64,000 nucleotides of DNA from Sinosporangium siamense (GTDB lineage: Bacteria > Actinomycetota > Actinomycetes > Streptosporangiales > Streptosporangiaceae). Positions 1-8,262 of the stretch are shown here, piece by piece. The translations under genes and the position numbers were made by a program. Where the stretch lies: contig NZ_BOOW01000026.1 in NCBI RefSeq assembly GCF_016863435.1, forward strand, positions 62,001-126,000, given 5' to 3'. Position 1 is the stretch's first letter. Every line of letters begins with the position of its first letter. The notes beneath the pieces were generated by a model. That model saw nothing but the letters and a program-made list of their open reading frames with translations. It did not search any database and was not told where the DNA came from.

Positions 1-431
1 AACGAAAGCTCACGTGTGAAATGGGCGTTACGGAAGGAGACATTCCGCTTAAATCGCGCGCCGAAGAAGGATGCGAGTTGATCGAAACGCGCATGGTCGA
101 ATGACACGTCCCCCGCGAACACCACGTCCAGGAAACGCGCGTCACCGGTGAACCTCGCACGGTCGAACCGGGCCCGGCCCAAGAGCGGGGTGCGGCCGTC
201 GTGCGCGGCGGCGAGGAGGCGTTCGATCAGTTCGCCGCTGAGCGTGGTGCCGCGCGCGTCAAGCGCGTGGCCGGGGGCGAATCCGGCCAGCACATCGGCG
301 AGTTCGTCCTGATCGAGGTGGGCGAGGCAGCGGCCGTGGGGCCGATGTGCCACGCCACTGCAGTGGGGCGTCACGGCACAGGTGGTCCAACCTGAGCTGA
401 GCAGGGGGGAACGTGCGGGGGCCATATTCAT
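1..431 (-). CDS. pentapeptide-repeat protein, C-terminus cut by window edge
   Basis: The reverse frame reads through to base 1 without a stop. After about 75 residues with a Cys/His-containing N-terminus (CAVTPHC, then GRCLAHLDQDELADVL) it enters repeats of the A(D/N)LXX-like pentapeptide type, e.g. ARFDRARFTGDARF and VSFDHARFDQLASFFGARF, with F at every fifth position. Such repeats fold into a right-handed quadrilateral beta-helix; family function is very varied and none can be assigned here. Two ATGs six bases apart (431 and 425) both fit. A GGG-rich stretch lies upstream but there is no clear Shine-Dalgarno. The 3' end is outside the window. Confidence 0.72.
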   Translation of the reverse strand, partial: MNMAPARSPLLSSGWTTCAVTPHCSGVAHRPHGRCLAHLDQDELADVLAGFAPGHALDARGTTLSGELIERLLAAAHDGRTPLLGRARFDRARFTGDARFLDVVFAGDVSFDHARFDQLASFFGARFKRNVSFRNAHFTRELS

Positions 432-583
432 CCCATACCCGGAAATCGATGTAATCGTTACGGAGATCGGGGGCCGTGCTCACATCTGTATCGGTTTGGT
501 AGTGCCTGCGGTGGAGTGTAGCGAGATCTACAGCGATAGATTACAGAGTGTGCGGGCGGCTATTGATGATATGTGTCAATGCT

Positions 584-640
584 TACGAATATCACTTCGT
601 ATCTGGGGATAATCTGGCAATTGCCGCATAATACGACCGT
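584..640 (+). promoter_or_regulatory. promoter and putative operator of the secreted nuclease gene
   Basis: TACGAA-N6-TTCGTA (584-601) is a perfect inverted repeat. It runs into two ATCTGG direct repeats 11 bp apart (601-606 and 612-617), a spacing typical of OmpR-family regulator sites. CATAAT at 627-632 is a good -10 placed eight bases before ATG 641, and there is no Shine-Dalgarno, so the transcript may be leaderless. The regulator is unknown; phosphate control is a guess from the gene's role. Confidence 0.4.
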
Positions 641-2386
641 ATGCTTCGCAACATGCGCGCTCCTTCCCGGGCGTTCAGCGCCCTCGCCGTCGCCGCGCTG
701 GCGACCCTCGCCACCCTCCCTCACCCCGCCGCCGCCCTGTCCCCCGTGCCGTCCGACGCCTGCGCCACACCCGCCACGCACCAGATCGCCGACGTGCAGG
801 GCACGGGCGACGTCAGCCCGCTCGCCGGTCAGACCGTCCGTGTCGAAGGCGTGGTGACCGGCGATTACCAGGAATCAGGCCAGTTACGTGGCTTTTTCCT
901 GCAGGACCCCACACCCGACGACGACCCCGCCACCTCCGACGGCCTGTTCGCCTTCGCCGGGACCGGATTGCGGGACGTCGCTCCAGGTGACAAGGTGCTT
1001 GTCACCGGCCGCGTGATCGAATTCAACGGCTGGACCGAGTTGTCCCCCGTGACCGCCGTCGACGTGTGCGGCACCGGCGCCGTGACGGCTGCGCCGTACC
1101 GCCTGCCGAGGCCCTCGGGGGCGACCTTCGAGCCGCTGGAGAGCATGCTCGTGAGCTTCCGGGGGCCGCTGACCGTGTCCGAGCATTACAACCTCGGCCG
1201 CTTCGGCGAGGTCACCGTCTCCTCCGGCGGGCGCCTCTACCAGCCCACCGACAGGCCCGGCGTCGACCCCGACCTCAACGTGCGGCGCTCGCTGCTCGTC
1301 GACGACGGCTCGAACACCCAGAACCCGCCCGTCGTCCCCTACACCAGCCCGCGCGTGGTGCGCCTCGGCGACACCGCGCTCGGCGTGACCGGAGTGCTCG
1401 GCTACGGGTTCGGGCAGTATCGCCTGCACCCCACCAAACCCATCGAGTTCCTGCGCACTAACCCGCGCCTGCCCCGGCCGCTCCCCGTCGGCGGCAACGT
1501 CAAGGTCGCGAGCCTCAACACGCTCAACTGGTTCACCACACTCGGCAGCCGCGGCGCCACCACCGCCGCCGAGCGCGACCGGCAGCTCGCCAAGCTCGTC
1601 GCCACCCTCAAGGGCCTCAACGCCGACGTCGTCGGCCTCATGGAGGTCGAGAACAACGGGCAGACCGCCCTCGACGCCCTGGTGACCGCGCTCAACGCCG
1701 AGGTCGGCGCCGGCACCTACGCCGCGCTCACCCACCCCGCGCCCGGCACCGACGCCATCCAGGTGGGCGTCATCTACAAGCCGGCCCGCGTCACCCCCGC
1801 GGGCGCCGCCCGATCGTCCGCCGACCCCGTCTTCCGCCGCCCGCCCCTCATCCAGACCTTCACCCGCACCGGCGGCGGCACACCCTTCACCATGCTCGTC
1901 AACCACTTCAAGTCCAAGGGCTGCGACGGCGCCACCGGCCCCGACACCGACCAGGGCGACGGCCAGAGCTGCTTCAACGCCGAGCGGGTACGGCAGGCGC
2001 AGGCGACCCTTGGCCTCATCGGCGACCTGGACCTCGTCAACCCGGTCGTGCTCGGCGACCTGAACGCCTACGGCGAGGAGGACCCGCTCGACACCCTTGA
2101 GGCCGGCGGGCTCAGCAGCGTCACCAAACGCCACGTCCCCGCCCTGCTGCGGTACAGCTACGTCTTCAACGGCCTGTCGGGCGAACTCGACCACGCCTAC
2201 GTGGGCCGCGACCTGCTCAAGCGGGTGACCGGCGCCACCATCTGGCACACCAACGCCGACGAGTCCCGCATCCTCGACTACAACACCGAGTACAACCCGC
2301 CGGCTCTGTACAAGCCCGACGCGTTCAAGGCCTCGGACCACGACCCGGTCCTCCTCGGGCTGAACCTCCCGGGCGGACGCCGGTAG
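641..2386 (+). CDS. secreted ExeM/NucH-type endonuclease/exonuclease/phosphatase
   Basis: A 581-residue extracellular nuclease. A signal peptide (about residues 1-33, ending HPAAALS) is followed by an OB-fold-like nucleic-acid-binding segment (about 45-160, with VRVEGVVTGDYQ and GFFLQDP). A C-terminal metal-dependent EEP domain follows (about 285-575). Visible catalytic motifs are GLMEVENN (Glu335), VLGDLNAYGEEDP (Asp473, Asn475), ELDHAYV and SDHDPV (Asp566, His567). By family knowledge it degrades extracellular DNA/RNA to scavenge phosphate and nucleosides. It is monocistronic, ends in a strong hairpin, and probably starts leaderless at 641; ATG 653 is an alternative. Confidence 0.88.
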   Translation: MLRNMRAPSRAFSALAVAALATLATLPHPAAALSPVPSDACATPATHQIADVQGTGDVSPLAGQTVRVEGVVTGDYQESGQLRGFFLQDPTPDDDPATSDGLFAFAGTGLRDVAPGDKVLVTGRVIEFNGWTELSPVTAVDVCGTGAVTAAPYRLPRPSGATFEPLESMLVSFRGPLTVSEHYNLGRFGEVTVSSGGRLYQPTDRPGVDPDLNVRRSLLVDDGSNTQNPPVVPYTSPRVVRLGDTALGVTGVLGYGFGQYRLHPTKPIEFLRTNPRLPRPLPVGGNVKVASLNTLNWFTTLGSRGATTAAERDRQLAKLVATLKGLNADVVGLMEVENNGQTALDALVTALNAEVGAGTYAALTHPAPGTDAIQVGVIYKPARVTPAGAARSSADPVFRRPPLIQTFTRTGGGTPFTMLVNHFKSKGCDGATGPDTDQGDGQSCFNAERVRQAQATLGLIGDLDLVNPVVLGDLNAYGEEDPLDTLEAGGLSSVTKRHVPALLRYSYVFNGLSGELDHAYVGRDLLKRVTGATIWHTNADESRILDYNTEYNPPALYKPDAFKASDHDPVLLGLNLPGGRR

Positions 2387-2397
2387 ACACCCCACCA

Positions 2398-2428
2398 CCT
2401 CGCTCCGCCGTGCGACGGCGGAGCGAGG
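2398..2428 (+). terminator. terminator after the nuclease gene
   Basis: A perfect 14-bp stem (CCTCGCTCCGCCGT / its complement) with a GCG loop, 12 bases after the stop codon. There is no U-tract, as usual for actinobacterial hairpin terminators. Confidence 0.75.
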
Positions 2429-2648
2429 ACACCGCGGGGCACGCCTTCGTGTTATGCCGACTCGGGCAATGTAGGAAGCCCCTCGCCGCCGGCGTGCGCA
2501 CATCGCCAATCAGATGGACCGAGTCCGTAAGGCGTGCGGTGCCGTACCGCTGTAAGCCGTGAGATCGGGCCCGGCCGCATAGAGACTCCAAGGAAGCCGG
2601 GCCGTGCGTTTCGAACCGGCGCGGCGGGTTGCCGGGCCGTTGACGCGA

Positions 2649-2680
2649 GCAGGCCCCCTCCGAGGTCGGAGGGGGCCTGC
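2649..2680 (-). terminator. terminator of the GPP34-APC-GNAT operon
   Basis: GCAGGCCCCCTCCGA and its exact complement form a 15-bp stem separated by two bases. It lies 45 bases past the stop of the minus-strand GNAT gene, with no U-tract. Confidence 0.7.
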
Positions 2681-2725
2681 CCGGCGGGCTTCCCGGGCCG
2701 GGTGGGCGGGGAGAACCCGGTCAGG

Positions 2726-3319
2726 TCAGGCGGCGGGTGGGCGCCACATGGGATACATGAGGGGCCCGTCCTCGGGGAGGACGATGGGGTCGCCGTGGTC
2801 GTGGTAGCCGAGGCGGAGGTAGAAGTCGCGGCTGCGCAGGCCGCTGGCCTCCAGGTAGGCGGGCACGCCCTCCGCGTCGATGACCGCGTGATGCTTGGCC
2901 ATCAGAGCGGCGCCGATGTTCCGGCCCTGGAGCTCGGGCAGGACGGCGAGGAAGTTCAGGTAGTGATGGGGTTCGTGCGGGTGGCCGGCGGCGAGCGTCT
3001 CACCGATGGCGATGAGGCGCCTCGCGTGCGGGCCCGCGAAGGCCCTGATGCGGTTGTCGTAATCCGGCACATCCGGCATCGGCTTGATGTTCGGGAACCA
3101 CACCGCCACCGCGGTCATGTCGGCCGTGGCGTAGACGTCACCGTGGATAAGCGCGTGCTCGACGAGGATCGCGAAATGGGGCGGCAGGAGCCGCTCGCGT
3201 TCCTCGGGATCGGGGACACACCACACGTTGACATCCCCCGGGTGGAACGCGGTCGCGATCACCGAGCCGAGGGTGTCGGCGACGCCCGGTGCGGCGTCAA
3301 CGCGGATGATTTCGGTCAC
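2726..3319 (-). CDS. GNAT-family N-acetyltransferase
   Basis: A 197-residue acetyltransferase of the GCN5 family. The acetyl-CoA loop is visible at LNFLAVLPELQGRNIGAALM (motif A, Q/RxxGxG/A type), followed by the motif-B tail SGLRSRDFYLRLGYHDHG. It starts with GTG whose bases overlap the TGA of the upstream permease (GTGA), so translation is coupled. Its substrate is unknown; co-expression with an amino-acid permease suggests an amino acid, amine or related small molecule. The gene closes the operon and a hairpin follows. Confidence 0.82.
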   Translation of the reverse strand: MTEIIRVDAAPGVADTLGSVIATAFHPGDVNVWCVPDPEERERLLPPHFAILVEHALIHGDVYATADMTAVAVWFPNIKPMPDVPDYDNRIRAFAGPHARRLIAIGETLAAGHPHEPHHYLNFLAVLPELQGRNIGAALMAKHHAVIDAEGVPAYLEASGLRSRDFYLRLGYHDHGDPIVLPEDGPLMYPMWRPPAA

Positions 3320-4785
3320 TTAATCCCCTTGACGGCGGCCTGCGCGCCCATGCCGATCGTCGCGTAGACGTCCGGCTTCCGCGCCCGCAGGACCGCGCCC
3401 CACGCCAGGCCGAACCCGATGGCGACCACGAAGATCGCGGGCAGGATCCACCGCAGCACCGAGTCCGGCGGGACGCCGAGCACGGTGTCGAAGTTGACCA
3501 TGACCAGGGCGATGACGACAAGCAGCAGCACGAAGGCGAGCCCCGGAGCGATCTTGGTGCGCCAGACGTTCTCGTTGTTGGGGGTCTTGATGAAGTAGGC
3601 GATGACGGCGGCGGAGGTGGCGGCCAGCATCAACAGCACGCCGAGCCCGCCGAAGGAGCCGAAGACGAAGAAGAGCTGGAGGAACGGGTCGAGGTCGTAG
3701 ATCGCGTAGATGATGATGACGATGACGCCGATGACGGTCTGCGTCAGCGACCCGACGATCGGGGCGCCGGTCGCCGACGTGTGACCGAACGCCGCGGGCA
3801 GCACCCGCTCACGGCCGAGAGCGAAGATGTAGCGGGAGATCGTGTTGTGGAACGCGATCAGCGCGGCCACGATGCTCGTGACGAACAGCACCGAGGCGAT
3901 GGTCGCGATCGTCTCCCCGAGGTGCTCCTTGGGGGCGGCGAAGTAGAGGTTGGGTCCCAGCTCCTTGGCCGTCTGGATGATCTTGTCCGAGCCGATCGGC
4001 ACGGTCATGGCCCACGCGGAGAACGCGTAGAGGATGGAGATCACCGCGAGCGAGATGTAGGTCGCCATCGGCACGGTGCGCCGGGGGTCCTTGGTTTCCT
4101 CGGCGAACACCACCGAGGATTCGAAGCCGGAGAAGGAGGCGACACACGTCGCGATCACCGCGCCGAGGCCGCCGACGAACAGCTCGCCCGGGTTGAACAC
4201 GTTAAGGCTGAAGCCGACGCTCGCGGGGTTCAGCAGACCGACGAAGTCGAACACGAGCACGACCGCGATCTCGGTTATCAGCAGGAAGGCGAGGATCTTG
4301 CCGTTCACGTCGACCCGCATGAGCCCGAGCACGCCGGTGATGGCCCAGAAGACGAGGCCGATCACCCACCAGGGCGGGGAGGAGCCGAACCAGGCCTTGA
4401 TCAGCGGCTCCGCCGCGAATCCGACCGCGCCGTAAAGGCCGATCTGCAAAGCGTTGTATGCGAGCAGTGCCACCCAGGCGGTCGCGACGCCCACCGGCCG
4501 CCCGAGGCCCTTGGCGGTATAGGCGTAGAACGCGCCGGCGTTGACGACGTGACGTGCCATCGTCACATAGCCGACGGCGAAGATCGCGAGGATGGCACCG
4601 ATCAGTAGAAAGCCCAGCGGCACACCGACGACATCGGTCGCGGCGTAGGCGGTGCTGACGCTGCCGGCGACCACGGTCAGAGGCGCTGCCGCCGAGATGA
4701 CGAAGAACACGACCGACGGGATGCCGAGACGGTCCTTGGCCAGAGCTGAGGAGACGGCGCTGGGTCTTTCTTGTTTGACGGACAT
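3316..4785 (-). CDS. APC-superfamily amino acid permease
   Basis: A 489-residue integral membrane transporter with about 12-14 hydrophobic helices. The first carries the APC signature VVFFVISAAAPLTVVAGSV, and the SFSGFESSVVFAEETKDPRRTVP segment around residues 215-235 is typical of the family (the FE-A-EE-P-R pattern). It probably imports amino acids or polyamines by H+ or Na+ symport at the cytoplasmic membrane. The start has a CGGAG ribosome site six bases upstream. It sits 27 bases after the GPP34 gene and overlaps the GNAT gene by four bases. Confidence 0.88.
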   Translation of the reverse strand: MSVKQERPSAVSSALAKDRLGIPSVVFFVISAAAPLTVVAGSVSTAYAATDVVGVPLGFLLIGAILAIFAVGYVTMARHVVNAGAFYAYTAKGLGRPVGVATAWVALLAYNALQIGLYGAVGFAAEPLIKAWFGSSPPWWVIGLVFWAITGVLGLMRVDVNGKILAFLLITEIAVVLVFDFVGLLNPASVGFSLNVFNPGELFVGGLGAVIATCVASFSGFESSVVFAEETKDPRRTVPMATYISLAVISILYAFSAWAMTVPIGSDKIIQTAKELGPNLYFAAPKEHLGETIATIASVLFVTSIVAALIAFHNTISRYIFALGRERVLPAAFGHTSATGAPIVGSLTQTVIGVIVIIIYAIYDLDPFLQLFFVFGSFGGLGVLLMLAATSAAVIAYFIKTPNNENVWRTKIAPGLAFVLLLVVIALVMVNFDTVLGVPPDSVLRWILPAIFVVAIGFGLAWGAVLRARKPDVYATIGMGAQAAVKGIK

Positions 4786-4812
4786 GGGGTACTCCGTGGA
4801 AAAGGGGGTGGT

Positions 4813-5481
4813 TCAACGACGGCTGATGACGGCGTCGCCGACAGCAGCCTCGGTTTGTGCGACAAGCTCTCGCAGATGCACTGGGAGAGCGGCGGTTGCG
4901 TGGGCTAAGTAGTCCGGATCCTGGTCCCAGAGGACGACCCGGGCACCTCCTGCCGCACTAACCAGTCCGAGCAGGACGTTGTCCTGCTCGTTGAGGGGTT
5001 CGCGGCGCTCTACGGCGAGGTTGAGCCGCCCGATGGGCCACATGGCGGTGTTGGGGTCCACCGGAGTGGGGGGCGGCGCGGCCCGCAACCACGAGCGCCG
5101 GGCCGGCGGATGGAGTAGCCCGGCCTGGATCATGCGGCTGCCTACATCGGCCGGTGCTGATTGGCCGAGGAACTGCAGCCATGTGCGGAATGAGTGTGAT
5201 GGTTCGGCGATGATGTGATCTAGCGCCTTTTGTGTGACGGGGTCTCCCGTCGGATGAGTGTTGACGAGGGCGAGCCTTACCTCACCGGCGGCGATACCTG
5301 CGGTTATGTGTCCGGCCAGCATGAGTTCCCCCAGAACGGCGCCGGCCAGTCCAAGGCCGGTCACCCGGGGGTGCAGTCGCATCCGACCGGTTCTGTCGTT
5401 GTGCAGTACGAAGTACAGGTCGTTAGCCAGCAAGGAACCCGAAAGATGATCTTTGGCCACGAGGGGTGATGCTATATCCAC
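4813..5481 (-). CDS. GPP34 (GOLPH3-like) family phosphoprotein
   Basis: A 222-residue member of the GPP34 family, recognised by the opening LLANDLYFVLHNDRTGRMRL and by the helical GLAGAVLGELMLAGHI segment. In eukaryotes GOLPH3 binds phosphatidylinositol-4-phosphate at the Golgi. Actinobacteria carry many paralogs of unknown role, thought to be membrane-associated. Start is GTG at 5481 without a clear ribosome site, preceded by an AT-rich stretch (5482-5560) that probably holds the promoter. It is first in an operon with an APC permease and a GNAT enzyme. Confidence 0.85.
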   Translation of the reverse strand: MDIASPLVAKDHLSGSLLANDLYFVLHNDRTGRMRLHPRVTGLGLAGAVLGELMLAGHITAGIAAGEVRLALVNTHPTGDPVTQKALDHIIAEPSHSFRTWLQFLGQSAPADVGSRMIQAGLLHPPARRSWLRAAPPPTPVDPNTAMWPIGRLNLAVERREPLNEQDNVLLGLVSAAGGARVVLWDQDPDYLAHATAALPVHLRELVAQTEAAVGDAVISRR

Positions 5482-5768
5482 AAACTTCGGGTTTATCCCG
5501 ATATGAATAACGTTCCAGTTTCAAATGGTTTTACCTGCGAGATTTGATAAAGGGGTATCCGGAAAGGGGTTATGGGCGGGCCGATATTGTCCTCTACCAT
5601 GTTGGAATCCGATTCGGGCTCATCTTCGCTGTCTCGGGGGTTGTGGCGCCCGCGTGAGCGGGGCGGTACGGCGCGGCCGAGGAGAGCCCGGTGCAGGACG
5701 TGGAATGCTGAAGGTGGGGGGATGGTTGTCCCACCTGGACATCGAACGCCGAGACAGAGGAGTCACTG

Positions 5769-6149
5769 GTGGCGACTATCGAGATCACCGAGCAGAACTT
5801 CAACGAGGTCGCGGACCAGGGGATCGTGCTGCTGGACTTCTGGGCGGCCTGGTGCGGCCCGTGCCGCACGTTCGGTCCCATCTTCGAGAAGGCGTCTGAG
5901 GCGCACGGCGACATCGTGTTCGGCAAGATCGACACTGAAGCCCAGCCGGCCCTGTCCGAGGGATTCGAGATCCGCTCGATCCCGACGGTGATGGCGATCC
6001 GCGACGGCATCGTCGTCTTCCAGCAGGCCGGCGTGCTGCCCGCGCGCGCCCTTGAAGACCTGATCGGCCAGGTCCGGGCGCTCGACATGGACGCCATCCG
6101 CACGGAGATCGCCGCCGACATGAAGGAAGCCGGGGTTAAGGACAGCTGA
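5769..6149 (+). CDS. trxA: thioredoxin
   Basis: A 126-residue thioredoxin-fold protein with the active site FWAAWCGPCRTFGP (Trp28-Cys29-Gly30-Pro31-Cys32) and the cis-proline loop IRSIPTVM. It reduces protein disulfides in the cytoplasm, normally using thioredoxin reductase, which is not in the window. The GTG start has a strong AGAGGAG site eight bases upstream. The C-terminal helix carries about 20 extra residues (DMDAIRTEIAADMKEAGVKDS region) beyond the usual 105-108, common in actinobacterial paralogs. It is monocistronic. Confidence 0.92.
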   Translation: MATIEITEQNFNEVADQGIVLLDFWAAWCGPCRTFGPIFEKASEAHGDIVFGKIDTEAQPALSEGFEIRSIPTVMAIRDGIVVFQQAGVLPARALEDLIGQVRALDMDAIRTEIAADMKEAGVKDS

Positions 6150-6637
6150 CCCTGCCCCGATCCGGGCCCCAATCCGGCGAGACCCGGCCGAGGTGCGGCC
6201 TTCGGCGTGAGGTGGCTGGCCAAAATACCGACCGAAATACGCTGAGTAGCGAAACGACGTCGACCAGTGTGTGGTGGCCTGGCCCTCTGAGCAGGGCTGG
6301 GCCGCTTTTCCTGGTTTCGGGCACATGACGGGTTTTCGGTCGGGCGGTACGGTTTGTCCTGAATTGCACGATTTCGGGCAGGCGGCCGGGTGTCAGGGGA
6401 GCCGGAGGGGCTCCCCAGTTCCGGACGGGCCATATAGATCATCGCAAAGTGCCCGTCTCCGGGTGTGCGCGGCACCGATTGAGCCGCACGGTACCCAGCG
6501 AATCGTGCTCTTCCCGGTGTGCCGCACGGGTACGGGCAAACTGCACAGCTTCCATATGAAGCGCGTAGTTCCGGGTGAATGGCCCGGCTCCGTGCAGGCC
6601 GTGGCAGTTCGCCGTGCTGTGCCGTACGCAGCGAGTC
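6150..6637. other. intergenic, no recognisable gene
   Basis: About 490 bases between thioredoxin and the hairpin downstream of DAHP synthase. The open frames here have no recognisable domain and lack good ribosome sites. It contains a small GGAGCC/GGCTCC hairpin near 6398-6414 and several GTGCCGCACG/GTGCGGCTC-like fragments that look like decayed inverted repeats. Confidence 0.5.
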
Positions 6638-6672
6638 GTGCGGCTCGGCTCAAGACCTGAGCCGAGCCGCAC
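6638..6672 (-). terminator. terminator of the DAHP synthase gene
   Basis: GTGCGGCTCGGCTCA and its exact complement make a 15-bp stem with a five-base loop (AGACC), ending 34 bases beyond the stop of the minus-strand gene. Confidence 0.75.
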
Positions 6673-6705
6673 AGAGCCACGCGTTCCCCTCAAACGGGGG
6701 GCGGC

Positions 6706-8046
6706 TCACGTGGAGCGGTAGAGCTCCGACACGCGGAAGGCGAGGTCGAGCGACTGGCTCCGGTTGAGCCTCGGGTCGCACGCCGTCTCGTAGCGCAGCG
6801 AGAGGTCGCCTTCGCCGATCGGCTGCCCGCCGCCGACGCATTCGGTGACGTCGTCGCCGGTGAACTCGATGTGGATGCCGCCGGGGTGGGTGCCGAGCGC
6901 CCGGTGCACCTCGAAGAACCCGGCCACCTCGTCCAGCACGTCGTCGAGGCGGCGGGTCTTGTGCCCGCTCGGCGCCTCGAAGGTGTTGCCGTGCATGGGG
7001 TCGCAGATCCAGGCGACCTGCGCGCCGCCGGCCGTGACCTTCTCGACGAGGTCGGGAAGCACGTCGCGGATCTTGCTCGCCCCCATGCGGGTGATGAAGG
7101 TCAGGCGGCCCGGCTCGTTGTCGGGGTTGAGCTTGCGCACCAGCGCCAGCGCGTCGTCGGCCGAGGTCGTCGGGCCCAGCTTCACGCCGATCGGGTTGCG
7201 GATCTTGCTGAAGAAATCGACGTGGGCGCCGTCGAGCTGGCGGGTGCGCTCGCCGATCCACACCATGTGAGCGGACACGTCGTACGGCAGGCCCGTGCGC
7301 GAGTCGATGCGGGTGAGCGCGCGGTCGTAGTCGAGGATCAGCGCCTCGTGCGAGGAGTAGAACTCCACACTGTGGAATTCGGAGGGGTTGGCACCGCAGG
7401 CGTGCATGAACGCCAGGGCCTGGTCGATCTCCCGGGCCAGCTGCTCGTAACGCCTGCCCGCGGGGGACTCGGCGACGAAGTCGCGGTTCCAGGTGTGCAC
7501 CTGGCGGAGATCGGCGTAACCACCCTTGGTAAAGGCTCGGGCAAGGTTAAGCGTGACCGCCGCCGAGTGGTAGGCGCGCAGCAGCCGCTCGGGGTCCGGC
7601 CGCCTGGCCTCGGGCGTGAACTCGAAGCCGTTGACCATGTCGCCCCGGTAGGCGGGAAGCGCCACGCCGTCGCGGGTCTCGGTGGAGCTGGAACGGGGCT
7701 TGGCGAACTGCCCGGCCATCCGGCCGATCTTGACCACCGGCACGCTGCCCGCGTAGGTGAGCACGATGGCCATCTGGAGCAGGGTCTTGATCTTGTTGCG
7801 CACGGCGTCGGCGTCGGCGCCGGAGAACGTCTCCGCGCAGTCGCCGCCCTGAAGCACGAATGCCTCTCCTCGGACGACGGCCGCGAGTTCACTCTTGAGC
7901 TGGTCGCATTCGCCTGCGAACACCAGGGGAGGAGCCGCGGCGAGTTTGCCGACGACCCTCTTCAACTCGTCACGGTCAGGCCACTCGGGCTGCTGAGCGG
8001 CGGTGAGATCCCGCCAGGAATCAAGATTGATCGGTTCAGCGCTCAC
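6706..8046 (-). CDS. aroH: class II 3-deoxy-7-phosphoheptulonate (DAHP) synthase
   Basis: A 446-residue enzyme condensing phosphoenolpyruvate and erythrose-4-phosphate, the first step of the shikimate pathway in the cytoplasm. Class II (plant/actinobacterial AroA-II) hallmarks are FAGECDQLKSELA, FVLQGGDCAETF, VVKIGRMAGQFAKPRS, RGDMVNGFEF and WICDPMHGNT. Length matches the family (about 440-460). The GTG start has no Shine-Dalgarno, but TAGCCT lies eight bases upstream, suggesting a leaderless message. It is monocistronic with its own hairpin terminator. Class II enzymes are commonly feedback-inhibited by aromatic amino acids. Confidence 0.93.
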   Translation of the reverse strand: MSAEPINLDSWRDLTAAQQPEWPDRDELKRVVGKLAAAPPLVFAGECDQLKSELAAVVRGEAFVLQGGDCAETFSGADADAVRNKIKTLLQMAIVLTYAGSVPVVKIGRMAGQFAKPRSSSTETRDGVALPAYRGDMVNGFEFTPEARRPDPERLLRAYHSAAVTLNLARAFTKGGYADLRQVHTWNRDFVAESPAGRRYEQLAREIDQALAFMHACGANPSEFHSVEFYSSHEALILDYDRALTRIDSRTGLPYDVSAHMVWIGERTRQLDGAHVDFFSKIRNPIGVKLGPTTSADDALALVRKLNPDNEPGRLTFITRMGASKIRDVLPDLVEKVTAGGAQVAWICDPMHGNTFEAPSGHKTRRLDDVLDEVAGFFEVHRALGTHPGGIHIEFTGDDVTECVGGGQPIGEGDLSLRYETACDPRLNRSQSLDLAFRVSELYRST

Positions 8047-8060
8047 GACACATCAGGCTA
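8047..8060 (-). promoter_or_regulatory. putative leaderless promoter of DAHP synthase
   Basis: On the minus strand TAGCCT (8060-8055) is a TANNNT -10 element eight bases before GTG 8046. No ribosome site is present. Confidence 0.35.
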
Positions 8061-8262
8061 TTGCACTTATGGGCTTGCACCATGGTCAGTCCACTCTCTG
8101 AGAATCGGTGCGCCGGGAAACGAAGACATCGCCCCCAGAGTGGCACGGCCGAGCACCGCACCTCCCTCATGCTAACTCGCCCCCACATCGATCAACGTCG
8201 CCCGTCACCTGCCGTATTGCCGTACGGCGATGCCGATTTCGCGGTCCAAGGCCGTGATGCCG

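Noticed and set aside
884-2509. Long minus-strand open frame (541 codons) opposite the nuclease
   Set aside because: High-GC shadow frame rich in Val/Gly/Ala/Glu with no motifs; the plus-strand nuclease explains the region.
6271-6660. 129-codon plus-strand frame before the DAHP synthase terminator
   Set aside because: Ends inside the terminator hairpin and shows no motifs or ribosome site.
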